From positions 2,418,001-2,482,000 of the forward strand of contig JANATF010000001.1 of the NCBI GenBank assembly GCA_029449245.1: a DNA stretch of 64,000 nt, written 5' to 3'. Positions within the stretch are counted from its first letter, which is position 1. Every line of letters starts with the position of its first letter. Under the pieces are notes generated by a model. It saw only the letters and a list, made by a program, of their open reading frames with translations. It was not told where the DNA came from and did not search any database. This document shows positions 48,222-58,997 of this stretch, in pieces. The DNA comes from Mortierella alpina (taxonomy: Eukaryota > Mortierellomycota > Mortierellomycetes > Mortierellales > Mortierellaceae). Both the position numbers and the translations under genes were made by a program.

Positions 48222-51200
48222 CTAAACGAACGCATTGCTCATGTTGGCATACTTGAGCTGGTTCCGGATCGCCTCACGCTCCTTCTCAAGCTGTTGCACA
48301 GACTTGACGGGTAACATGGTCTGCTTCAATGGCTCCACACCTTCAGCCAAACGCAGCTCCTTGACCTGAACGTGGCCATTGTTGTTGTTGTTATTGCTGA
48401 ACGGTGGGTGCGAGTTCGGCCCTGAACCACCCGGGTTGCCGCCCGCATGGTGACCATGGTGGCCATTAAGGATATTGTTGTTATTGCCACCATTGCCGCC
48501 CAAACCTCCGTTGAGGTTACTACCGTTGTTGCCGTTCGCAGAACTGTTGGCAAAGTGACGGAGTCGCAAAAGGCCCGGTGAGCCTCCCGCGCCACCAGTG
48601 CTTGCTGGTCCATAAGAGTTGTTGCCATTGTTGCCACTGTTGTTGTTATTGTTGCTATTGTTGCCTCCAAGGCTGCCGTTGCTGAGGTTGTCTTGATCAT
48701 TCGCCTTGATGGAGGCACCCGCGCTTTCCAAGAACTCGAGCGCCACCTGCGTCTGATCAATCGTCTTCATATCCGGCGTCCGCTGCACTCTCAAAACACA
48801 ATCTTGCGCCAGCTGGATCCTACGGATCTTACCCTCCTTGCCCTGCCAGTCCGACAACAGGTTCTTGAACAAGGGTTTGGAGTTCTTGTCCGGTCCATCG
48901 GCTTTAGAGCAAAGTTCGTTGGCTTTCTTGATCGTGTCCGGTGCAGACGACATAAGATCGTTTTCCAGCAAGAACCAGGCGCTCATGACCCGCAGGTTTT
49001 CGGCAGCGACACAGAGTGCGTTCCGCTTGTTGGAGTTCTTGAGGCTAGGATCGGCACCATAGAGTAACAACATCTGGACAATCTCCTCGTTATCCACCCG
49101 CTCCAACACCATGTGCAGCGGAGTCGCTTTGCGGTTATCCACTGCATTGGCGTCCGCGCCCTTTTTCAGCAGCAACTCGATCACAGACGCGGGCTCTCTG
49201 CAGTGTTGGATCGCATAGTGCAAGGGCGTCCTCTGGAACTGATGATCCGTGACCTTGGTCTGAGCTCCAAACTTGAACAACACCCGCATGGCCTCCACTA
49301 GTGTCTTGGTCGATGTGATGTGAGAGTTTTGAAGAAGGACCATCAAGGGCGTCCGCTTTTTGGAGTCCCGACTGTTGCAGTCGGCGCCAGCCTTTGTTAA
49401 AAAGATCACTGCCTCAGTCGGGTTCGGGTACTGTTCACAGACAAAGTGCAGCACCGTGGTTCCGTTGTGGTCTCCTCGATCGAGCGCAGCGCCGTTCTTG
49501 ACAAGAACCTTCATGGTGTCGAGTGCATGCCTGGATCTGGCGGCCACCAGGATGGGCGTTGGGTGTGGCCAAAATCCGATCGACTCATGAATCAAGTACG
49601 GGTGCAGCTTTAAAAGTCGTTCGATCGTCTCCAGGTCTCCTTGAGTAACCGCCGAGAAAAAATCGGTGGGCTCGTCCACATTCAACTCCTTGTAGGGATC
49701 AGAGAGACTGTAAAAGTTGTCGAACTGGAAACGGGGTTTCGATTGAGAGGCTGGAGGCGAGGCACCCTTGGGTCCGACTTTCAAGTCTCGAGGATCCGTT
49801 CTGTGTTCGCTCTCTTCATGTCCCGATTTGATAGAAGCTACTCCGGTAAAGAAAAAAAAATGAAATTAATAAATGATGTCTGTACACGACAACTTACATA
49901 GGCCTGTTCATGAGGTAATAATTTTTTACTAGACATACCTCCTCCATCTTGCTCTCTTTGGCTTGCATCAGGGGACTTGTTGCCTTGAGCTAACAGGAAA
50001 TCAGTGGTATTAGCAATTTTATCAATGGTGGCGCCTTCATCCCGAAGCAGGTTTATGTCGATAAAGGAATAAGTGACAAGACGAGTATAGAAGTAAATAC
50101 TTACATTTGCCATCACGCGCCTTTGAAAGGCCAGCGCGGATAGTATCCACGACAGGAAAAAATCCTTGGCCTGCTCGCGGCGATGCGCCGGATGATCCTG
50201 CAGGTGAGAGAGAAGGGCTGTTATTCAGTCCACGGTTGGTAGGCGAGTGCGCTCCATTGTCGGAATGCGGCGAGTGCGGCTTGTTCACTTCAATGGGACG
50301 GCTATTCCTATGATCGCCTTCCTTCCTAGACATATCGGGGCTGTTGGCACGATGTGTGTGACCTCCAATGGCCGTATTCCGAATATCAATTTGTTTGGAC
50401 GTTTTGTGGGGTACAACAGAGGCCACGCTCGGACTTGGGCTCGCGGTGAGGATGGGTGAGGGCGAGGGTGACGATGCCGTTCCTTGTTCTGTGGCTGGAG
50501 CTGTGCGTTTGGGGAAGACATGCGGGTCCAGTGGCGGGACCACGGGGAAGCCCATTGCCATTTGCCTGGCTGGTGCTGCACGACTTTCTGAGCCTGATGA
50601 CGATGATGGTTCAAGTTCCTTCTTGGAAGCCTCAATCATGGATCCTTGCCTCTTGGCCTCCTGCTGTGGGGGTTTCGCTTTGGAAGCCGAGGGACTGTAC
50701 GTGGTTGCAGGGACATAGACAATAGGCGAGACCGGATTACGTGGAGCATCCGACGACGCCCTGACTGGTGCTGGAGTGCCTGCGAGCTTTGGTGATGGCG
50801 GCGGTCCTGCGGGGGGTTTAGGCGCTATTCCAAGTGACTGTGAGACATTTAGCTTGAGTGGTGGGGTGCCAGGAGGCGGAGCAGGTGCAAGGCGTCCTTG
50901 ACTGCCTGCAGGGGGCGAGATTGTCTTGGAGCTGTATCCTGACGTAGAGGACTTCCGTGCCGTTGCAGGTGATACCACTTTAGGTCGACTAGCAGGTGGT
51001 GAAATCATTCGTGGCGTATTGGCCTGGTTCGCCACTGCAGTTGGAGGTGGGGGCGGGGCTCCAGGGGGTGGGGGCGAGATCGTAGAGATGGTCTTGATCG
51101 ATCCTAAATTCAGTTTGCTCACCACTGACACCATCGACAGCCCGCTCGCCAGTGCTAATGATGCTGTTTCCGGCAGAACTGAGTTTGGTTCCGTGGCCGG

Positions 51201-53470
51201 CGGGATAGTGATGTCTTTTGGGGGTGTGGTCAATGCAAGCGCTTTGAAGGAAGGTATTGGAGGAAGAAGCTGGGGTGTTGAGGGGAATTGTGAAGCGAGT
51301 GGTACTGATGGGTCAAAAGGTCCATTCTGGGATCCCTGTTGTTCGTCAGCTGTTGCTGAAGAGGCATTTGTAGTATGAGGAACATTGGCGGTCATGGTCA
51401 CAGTTGGGCTATCTGGCAGAGTTGCAGGAGTGGGACGTGCATTCGTTGGATTGGGGCGAGCATTCGCTGGAGCAGGCCTGTCGTTGCTGTCGTTATTGTT
51501 GTTGAAGTTGCTGTTATTACTGGAATTAGTGGGGTTCCTGGTCTGATCCGCTGGCTGAGCTGGCACGCCGTTTGCCTTTGCCGGTTGGTCACCACCCATG
51601 AACGACACGCGGGCTCCTGTGCGATCTTGGCGGATGGGAACAGAGGGGATACCCTGGCCAAGTGGTGTTAATCCTTGTGCAAATGACTGACGCGCACCGG
51701 GCCACTGGCTTGGCGGCGACGCTGGACGCATGTAATTTGTGTTCTCAGGAGAGGACTGGAGAGGGGCATCATTATCGTAAGGGAAGGGGGTGCTTGGTGC
51801 AATCATTGATTCTCCAGAGAGCGGGCGTGGTGGTCTGGGCGAGATTGGCCGCGGTGCTGCAGCTCGTGGGTTGATCTGTTCCGCGGCCAAGAGCTCGACA
51901 AGTTCGGAGAGGACGATTTCCATATTGGGGCGATTCTGCGGCAATCCGTCCCAGCACCGTCTGTAAAGCATCTCGTACTCCACGGCGGTTCCAGGAACTG
52001 TCTTTTCTCGAACGCCGGCAATAATGTTGACGGCCAGCATGACATCCTGCAGCTGCATCTCGAATGGGATGACGCAGCTTGAAAGCTCCCAGAAAATGAC
52101 GCCCAAGCTGTAGATGTCGCATTTAGCATTGTAAGTGTAGGTGGGGTTCTGCATCCGCTCTGGAGCCACATAGGGCACGACTCCGAAAAGCCCAGCCTTG
52201 GTGGTATAAATGGTCTTGTTCACAGACTTGCTCAGTCCGAAATCCGTTATAAGCGCCTTCCCGCCCGTGTCGATGAGAATGTTGCGTGAGTGCAGATCCG
52301 TGTGGAAGATGTTTTCGCGGTGAATAAAGTCGAGACCGCTGGCTATCTCCCAGGCAAGCCGGTATTTTGTGAGCCAGGTGATGGACACATTCTGGGTTTC
52401 GAGATAATCCTGTAAACAGCCGTTCTCGGCAAACTGCATCACGATGCATGTATCGTGTGTGAGCGGGTGTTTTGTGATGCCAAAGAACTTGACAATGTAG
52501 TTGGAGTCGTGGACCTGCTTGTGCATCTTGAGCTAGGAGGGTGAAGACACGTGTGAGGAACAGAGGCGGGCAGAAGGTGAGTGCGGGATGGCGAGTAAGG
52601 TGAGCAATACAAAATCGATCGCGCATGGAGCAGCGACAATTGATAGACATTCATTCACTCCTGCTTCATTGTCTCATCGTCCAGATACAATGGGTTCCAA
52701 TAAGTCACCCTTCCAGTATGTGTCGCAATGCTACGGCCGACTTAGGGCACTGCCGATGTACTCCCACGGCGCTCGTGCCGTGGCATGTCCTTCACTGTGA
52801 TGTGTCTCACGTCCGTTTCGGCTGGCTGTAAGACGGCGCAACACGAGCTCTTATTGCGACATGTGTCTGTGCCGCATGGCAGCGGTCAAGAGAAAAAGTA
52901 GAAACAGTGTGTGCTGGGCTCTCCTTCCCACCACTCCTTGCTGCCACACTCCTGCCCCCCTTGTGCCTGGATAGTTTAGCCCCGCCTTGTCTCAGCGGCA
53001 AGCTAGGCGCCCTCGAGGCAAAGACAAATAAGGCATATGGCCGGTCGCATTCGCTATTCATATGGTTTTCTCTCTTTTTCCTTTTTCTTTTTTGTTTTTT
53101 CGTAACGCACAACCCTCCATAGGTCGTCTGGAATTCAGCACAAGTCGAGTGCTGAAACAGAAAGAGCGACAATGACATAAAGGGATGGTAGTCGAGAGAG
53201 GAGAAAGAGAGAAAGAAAGAACGAAAACAATCTACATACCTCTTTGATGAGATCATTAGTGTTATGTTGCTCCTTGATAGCGATGTGCATATTGCGCCAG
53301 GCACCGAGATGGATCGTTCCAGAACCGCCCTTGGCCACATTGTACTTGACTTTGCTGATCTCGGAAAAGGGGATCATGCGCACATGTTTGTCCTTGACTG
53401 CATTCTTGAGCCACTCTTCTGCGCGCGAGTTCTTCTTGACCTGCGCGCTTTGAGTCCGGTCGTTGGCCAT
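48222..53470 (-). CDS. Protein kinase fused to C-terminal ankyrin repeats
   Basis: Signalling kinase of TKL-like type. Exons on the minus strand: 53470-53240, 52532-50105, 50034-49939 and 49837-48222; introns 707, 70 and 101 nt; 1456 aa. Kinase domain about 36-305: glycine loop AKGGSGTIHLG, ATP lysine Lys66 (AIKEQ), catalytic loop HTDLHSRN (Asp156), DFG (174-176) and APE (200-202), so it should be active. A Pro/Ser-rich linker of about 600 residues follows (about 310-915). Ankyrin repeats occupy about 973-1241 (HNGTTVLHFV, RTPLHYAIQH, KATPLHMVLE). A coil-rich region and an Asn/Gly-rich stretch (about 1311-1406) precede the C-terminus. The ankyrin frame has no ATG ahead of its first repeat, which supports one gene. 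The 70-nt intron 2 has a weak acceptor and is the least certain junction. Confidence 0.85.
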
Positions 53471-53755
53471 CCCAAGGGCTGTCTACCTGTCACTAGTGTG
53501 CGAGACAATGCTGTTGCTTCTTTTTTTTTGAGCGGTGTGATTTGATGGCGGCCTGTCTGTGCTGCGGGAGGAATGAAGGAGGCGTAAGGGGGTCTGGATG
53601 GAGGAGACAAAGACGAAAGAAGATGAGAAGAGAGAAATGAGAAGAGGAAAAAGAAGAGAGAGGCGAGATGATGACCAGGCGGAGATGTGTAGTTGGGGAG
53701 AGCACAGTCGTTCAGAAGAATATATTTTTATATTTTTATATATGCGAAAAAAGGG

Positions 53756-53780
53756 AAAAAAAAAAAAAAAAAAAAAAAAA
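53756..53780 (+). repeat. Poly(A) tract, 25 nt
   Basis: Uninterrupted run of 25 A, about 290 nt upstream of the kinase-ankyrin start (on the promoter side). Confidence 0.9.
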
Positions 53781-55391
53781 GTGTTCGACTTGCAGGGAGT
53801 TGCGTTGTGGCAACGTTAGAGCAGGGCCAGACTTCCAGCAGGGGTATGTGGACATACGCACACGCTTGTATATATGCTACATACAGATACGCTGCCGCAG
53901 GTAAAAGGAATACTATGGCGACACAAGAGAGAGTGCGCCTAGGAAAGGTATGGCACAGTACCTTGAAAAATAACCTCGGAAGAGAAGGACAGGCAGGAAG
54001 TATCGTCAATGGCGAGGGGTCCAGCTTGGGGGCATAAACCTAGTCTTAAGTCGAGAGAGAGGGCGAGAGAGAGAGCGAGCGAGAAGCATGCAGTACACGC
54101 TGGGTGGAGTGTAAAGGAGATCGTCTTTCTTAAAGTTGGACCATGGCACTTGATAACAAGGAGCAAGGTGACCGAGGATACAGAGGAGGAGAGACGGGGA
54201 AAGGGATCGAGGGGACAAGGATTGTTTGCTACGGCTTCCCATCCCTAACCCATCCGCTTACTCCACCCATGCAAAACCCATAAGCGACGATCCAATGAGA
54301 ACCACCTTCCCTCTGCCCCTCTGGGTTAGTCTGGCGCGGAGACCAGTCAGTGCGTGCGGAGCGTGAGCCTCGCTGAGCAGCGTCTTCGTCTTCCTCCATG
54401 CAGCAGTGCACTTGCCCATCCCGGTCCCTGATCCACTCTCAGACACCTGTTCCTGATCAATACACTCTCTTTCCTCGTCGCCGTTTCACCGCTGCGAGGT
54501 CCACAGCCGGCAGTCAGCAAGACGGCGGGTGTCATGCCAGCCCAGCATTTATCGATTGCCCCATGCCCCGACAACTGGATGCAAGGGTCAGACATATGCA
54601 GGCTGCAAGAACGTAATCTCATCAACTGCACCCAATTGCACATGTAATGGCAATCAACAAAACCGAACCCCCTCACCCTCGATTGCATTCAAACGAGGCC
54701 CGTTGTGCTGAAAATAAAAAAACCAATATAAGTTTTTTTTTTGTGTGCCTCTTGAGAGCCGACTTCTCTTTTTCTTTCCGTCCAAGTGTCCACTCGCGCT
54801 CCTCAACGGATGGACAGTGGCTACTCACAAGCCAATTATACGCAAATCCTACAAGAGCTCATTCGCGATTGACCAGTACATCATCTGTCGTATACGGTGG
54901 AGATCGGCCATTTCGGCGAAAAAAAAATAAAACGAGAGTGCATCTTTTGCTTCCTGCTGACACATCCTCCTTCTTCAACGCGTCGACTATTATTGTTTTA
55001 TTGTTATACCTGGAGAGCAGTACGCTCTTTATGCTCTCCAATGGGGCTGGGTCGCCTAGAACCATGGGTTCCTGGGCTGGACATGCGTTGGCATTTCCAA
55101 ACCTATACATGTAAAGGCCATTTCAGCTCCTGATAGACTATTGTGGTATTGTTGAGCATATACGCATATAAACATAGTCTACATGCGTGTCAATAATATA
55201 GTTGGAAGCGAGGGCCTTGAACGCGTCGAGCCCACAGCATCTAGGTTCGTCTCTACAAAGCTATATGGTTTATCGCATGCATGATTGATTGATAGTGCTC
55301 CTCGTCCTTCTGTTTCCTGACTGTTCTATAAACAGATCGGCCAGGAGCCAAGATCTCTAGGCGAACTCAGCGTTGCGCTATAGCGCCTGTT

Positions 55392-55460
55392 GAGAGAGAG
55401 CGAGAGAGATAGAGAAATAGAGAGAAAGAAAGAGAGAAAGAGAGAGAGACAGAGTGGGAG
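55392..55460 (+). repeat. GA-rich microsatellite
   Basis: Imperfect GAGA/GAAA repeat over about 70 nt, 240 nt upstream of the MMSDH start. Confidence 0.8.
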
Positions 55461-55703
55461 AGTTGGGGTTGGTTCTCCATGCCCGTGTCCTTTTGTGCCC
55501 TCGCTGGGGTGGCCTGCTACTCTTGCGCCAGCACGGGGCACTTGCCCACAGGACGTGTGCAAGAGTCGATTGGCCGCAGGTCGTGCGTGTCGGCAGCCCC
55601 TCGAATTTCCACCAATTCGCACACTCTTAGCGCACTCCATCACGTATTCCATTCGTGTCTTCCCATCTCCCACTTCAACTCGCTTTTCAATTCAATTTCA
55701 ACA

Positions 55704-57700
55704 ATGTTTACTCAAGACCAGCCCCGTCTGCGCAATTGGATCAATGGCGAGTTTGTTGACGCCGCCTCCAGCGCCCAAGCAGCTGACGTCGAGTATCTCC
55801 CAGTCACTAGCCCGTATAACGCCAAAGTCATCGGCCACGTCCCTCTTTCCTCGACAGCGGATGTCGATCGAGCCGTCGCTGCCGCAAACGCGGCGTTCCC
55901 CGCATGGTCTGCCAGAACAATCAAAGATCGCGCTGCCGTGATGCTTAGGTTCCATGCCTTACTGTCCAAGCATGCAGATCAACTAGCAGATATGGTGGTC
56001 CTCGAGCACGGCAAAAACAAGACCGAGGCACTCGCCAGCGTTCTCAAAGGACAGGAAACTGTCGAGTATGCGCTGTCGCTACCCCAGGTCGTCCAAGGCA
56101 AGATGCTTGAGGTGTCAAGGGGCATCACATGCAGCGATACCCGCGTTCGTAAGTTGCTCCCACGTTTGTTCTTGAGTGGAGAGTTTTCTCTCACGCACAA
56201 ACGCAAGGTCCATTGCCCCAACTCAATGTAACGCCATGTGATACGATCCCCTGTACACTTTATGATGTCAATAGCTCTTGGAGTTGTGGCCTCTGTGGTG
56301 CCTTTCAACTTTCCTGTCATGGTCCCCATGTGGACGTTGCCCATCGCCATCACCATGGGTAAGACTACTGAATGTGTAACCGCAGGAAAATGCTCGGTGG
56401 AAGGCTTTTGACCTTTGACAAACTGGCCATGTTTTATATAGGCAACACAATGGTTCTCAAGCCGAGCGAGAAGGTGCCATTTACAATGTCCAAGATCGTG
56501 GAACTGCTCAAAGAGGCCGGTTTGCCAGATGGTGTCGTCAATCTTGTGAACGGAACAGCTTCAGGTAAGGATGTTCTAACACCAACTGGCTATACGATCA
56601 ATGGTTAATGCAAGCAGGGTCCTGACGATGATTCATTGTTGCTATACTTAGTTGTCCATCATCTCATTGATCACCCGGAAGTCAAGGCTGTAACGTTTGT
56701 GGGCACGTCGCACGTCGCTGAGCTGGTCTCTCAAAGATGTCATCAATTGAATAAGCGAGTTCTAGCCCTTGGGGGAGCAAAGGTAACACCAGATTTTATA
56801 TCCTTTGAGAATCCTATTACAGCCAGAGTGACCTTTCGTGCTAGTATTATCACTGACAGCTCTGGGATATTTTTCATAGAACCACATGGTATCGGCGCCT
56901 GATTGTAACATTGAGATGACTTCAACTGATGTGGTCAACTCTTATAGCGGATGCAGTGGTCAGCGGTGCATGGCAGCCACAGTGTTACTGACGATTGGCC
57001 ACCAGCAAGAGTTAATTGATAAGATTGTGAGCAAGTCGGAAGCCCTTCGACCAGGCAGTAAAGCCGGTGAGGTTGGGCCTGTGATTGACCAGGCTTCTGT
57101 TGACAAAATCACCCGGTACATTAATGAGGCAGAAGCCTCAGGTGCTAGAATTCTGGTAGATGGGCGCCCATGGACCCAGTCTCACCAAGAAGGCTATTGG
57201 GTTGGGCCCACTGTCATTCTGCACACCAACAAGCAGGATGCGGCATTGCATGAGGAGATTTTTGGACCAGTGCTGTCGATCCTGGCGGTCGAGAGCGCTG
57301 AGGAGGCCTTGAGAATCGAGAACGCGAATCCCTACGGCAATGCGGCGTGCATCTATACCAGCTCCGGCGCAACCGCAGACCATTTCATCAAACGCTTCAG
57401 TGCAGGAATGTGTGGCGTCAAGTAAGTACTATCAGTCATAAGGGTCTAGAAGTCCTTCTTTTCTTGGCAACATCCCCAGCCAGGGAAGTGCTGCTTGACG
57501 CAAATTGATAACCATATCTCACTTGTCATAGCATCGGCGTCGCTGTCCCTCGTGAGCCATTTTCATTCGGCGGATGGAACAAAAGCAGGTTCGGAAACCA
57601 TTGTGATATCACAGGCGACGGAGGTGTAGAGTTTTTCTCGCTGAGAAGAAAGGTTACGACCAAGTGGGTGCCTCAGGAGAATGCCTCGTGGATGAGTTGA
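55704..57700 (+). CDS. Methylmalonate-semialdehyde dehydrogenase, CoA-acylating (ALDH6 type)
   Basis: Oxidises malonate/methylmalonate semialdehyde to acetyl-/propionyl-CoA in valine and pyrimidine catabolism. Six exons: 55704-56148, 56275-56358, 56442-56564, 56652-56782, 56880-57421 and 57532-57700, giving 497 aa. Blocks in order: [64 protein letters not shown] with catalytic Cys291, [10 protein letters not shown] and [22 protein letters not shown]. The usual general-base Glu of aldehyde dehydrogenases is replaced by Asn in GGAKNH, the hallmark of the CoA-dependent ALDH6 family. No mitochondrial presequence follows the ATG used. An in-frame ATG at 55479 would add 75 Ser/Arg-rich residues that could serve as one. 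The Cys block reads SGCSGQRC, somewhat divergent. Confidence 0.94.
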
Positions 57701-57719
57701 AGCGTGAGAAGCGGCGGGC

Positions 57720-57725
57720 AATAAA
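57720..57725 (+). terminator. Poly(A) signal of the MMSDH gene
   Basis: AATAAA 20 nt after the stop; only about 125 nt separate it from the next ATG. Confidence 0.6.
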
Positions 57726-57851
57726 ACGACTGAGTGTGACGGGCATCTGCTCCGCAGCGTTATTTTTTAATCTCTTGCACCCTCGTTCTTGAGCCGCCTC
57801 GCTTTTGTTCCCAAACTTTTGCTCTTGAAAGAGCAACACCCGCGTCCAACG

Positions 57852-58862
57852 ATGTCTCCTGATGCCGCATGCCACAATTATCCTCCTCGGATGCCACAAG
57901 CCATCTTCCTCGACAGCGGCGGTGTCGTCAACGACAACAGCCGCCGAGCCCCACAGTGGATCTACCACTTAGAGCAATACATGCCAACGACACGCCTCGG
58001 TGGGCCAGGAAAACTATGGGGGAAGGCCAACGCAATCCTTTCGGATCAACTCTTTGGCTCCGAGGAGAGACTATGGGATAAATTTATTGCAGAGGCTGAG
58101 GACTTCAAGTCGTTCTACCGTACCTATTGTCTCTACTGGATGAATGGGGCTATTGGCTTAGTTAACGAGTTCTTGCGGCGGGAGTATGAGCAGAACAAGG
58201 ATCAGGAGAAGGAAAGAACAGAGAAGGAGCTGTTCCAATTGGCGTATCCAGAGACTGAAGCAGAGTTGATCGAGATTGCACACAAAGCCCATCTTTATTG
58301 TACAGCGCTTGTGCAGGCCGATTATCCAGGTGCCGTGGAGGCCATCATGAGACTCAAGTTCGAGCAGGGATTCGATATGTATACGTGCTCGGGCGAGGCC
58401 GCCAACGAACTGGAACTCACTTTCCGCACTCTCGGGATCTCGACTTTGACACCGTTGACCGTCAACAGCACCTTGGCGCAAGATGCGAAGCAGGATCTGC
58501 GGCCCGTTTTTCATAAGCTCTATGGCCCTGATTTGATCGAATGCCACAAAGGATCAAGTCGGTTTTATGAGCAGATCTTCCGGGACTCTGGCGTAGACCC
58601 TCGAACTGCGGTTATCGTGGACGACAAGGAGCATATCCTTGCGTGGGCCAAGGTCCATGGAGCGAGGACCGTCCTGATATCCGACAAGAACCGGAAGGGC
58701 AAGGAGATGATGATTGAAATTGAGGAGGTGGACGAGGAGGATGGGAAGCTGAAAATGAAAACGGTGCCGGTGGTCGATCACCAGCTCGAGTCTTTGGCCC
58801 AGCTGCCAGACTTGACTGCCGGTTGGAAAAAGCACCTTTCCAACCGGCAAAATATATCTTAA
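57852..58862 (+). CDS. HAD-superfamily hydrolase-like protein
   Basis: Probable phosphatase or related hydrolase of the haloacid dehalogenase fold. One exon, 336 aa from the ATG at 57852 (an in-frame ATG at 57789 adds 21 residues). Motif I is IFLDSGGVVND with nucleophile Asp21; the second Asp of DxD is Gly, a D-x-G-G-V form also seen in YihX/ACAD10-like HAD proteins. A helical cap (about 50-180) follows. Motif II is YTCSGEAANELE (the conserved S/T). Motif III Lys is probably in ECHKGSSRFYEQIF, and motif IV is VIVDDKEHILAWAKVHGA, giving the paired Asp that binds magnesium. The order and spacing fit HAD subfamily I. The C-terminus is acidic and charged. Substrate unknown. It sits between two unrelated genes with short spacers. 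Confidence 0.82.
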   Translation: MSPDAACHNYPPRMPQAIFLDSGGVVNDNSRRAPQWIYHLEQYMPTTRLGGPGKLWGKANAILSDQLFGSEERLWDKFIAEAEDFKSFYRTYCLYWMNGAIGLVNEFLRREYEQNKDQEKERTEKELFQLAYPETEAELIEIAHKAHLYCTALVQADYPGAVEAIMRLKFEQGFDMYTCSGEAANELELTFRTLGISTLTPLTVNSTLAQDAKQDLRPVFHKLYGPDLIECHKGSSRFYEQIFRDSGVDPRTAVIVDDKEHILAWAKVHGARTVLISDKNRKGKEMMIEIEEVDEEDGKLKMKTVPVVDHQLESLAQLPDLTAGWKKHLSNRQNIS

Positions 58863-58997
58863 GGGTGCTGACCAGTTCATTAAAAATCGCGTCCGACCTT
58901 GTTGTTATTTACTTCACCAAAAACACGTCTTCTGGAGTGCTGCCTCAGTTCCCCAATCCTCGCACATCATCCTACACACACCTCACCAGGCGAGCAC

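Larger units (their letters stand above)
53471..55703. other. Interval without recognisable genes
   Basis: About 2.2 kb between the start of the kinase-ankyrin gene (-) and the MMSDH gene (+), so it holds two promoters. It contains a 25-nt A-run (53756-53780), purine-rich GA tracts (about 54050-54090 and 55392-55460) and several small overlapping open frames with no family match. Confidence 0.45.

Noticed and set aside
48222-49784. Ankyrin protein as a separate gene
   Set aside because: No ATG precedes the first ankyrin repeat in this frame; phases link it to the kinase exons.
57852-58862. HAD motif I lacking the second Asp as a sign of an inactive enzyme
   Set aside because: D-x-G-G-V forms occur in known HAD subfamilies, so this alone is not evidence of lost activity.
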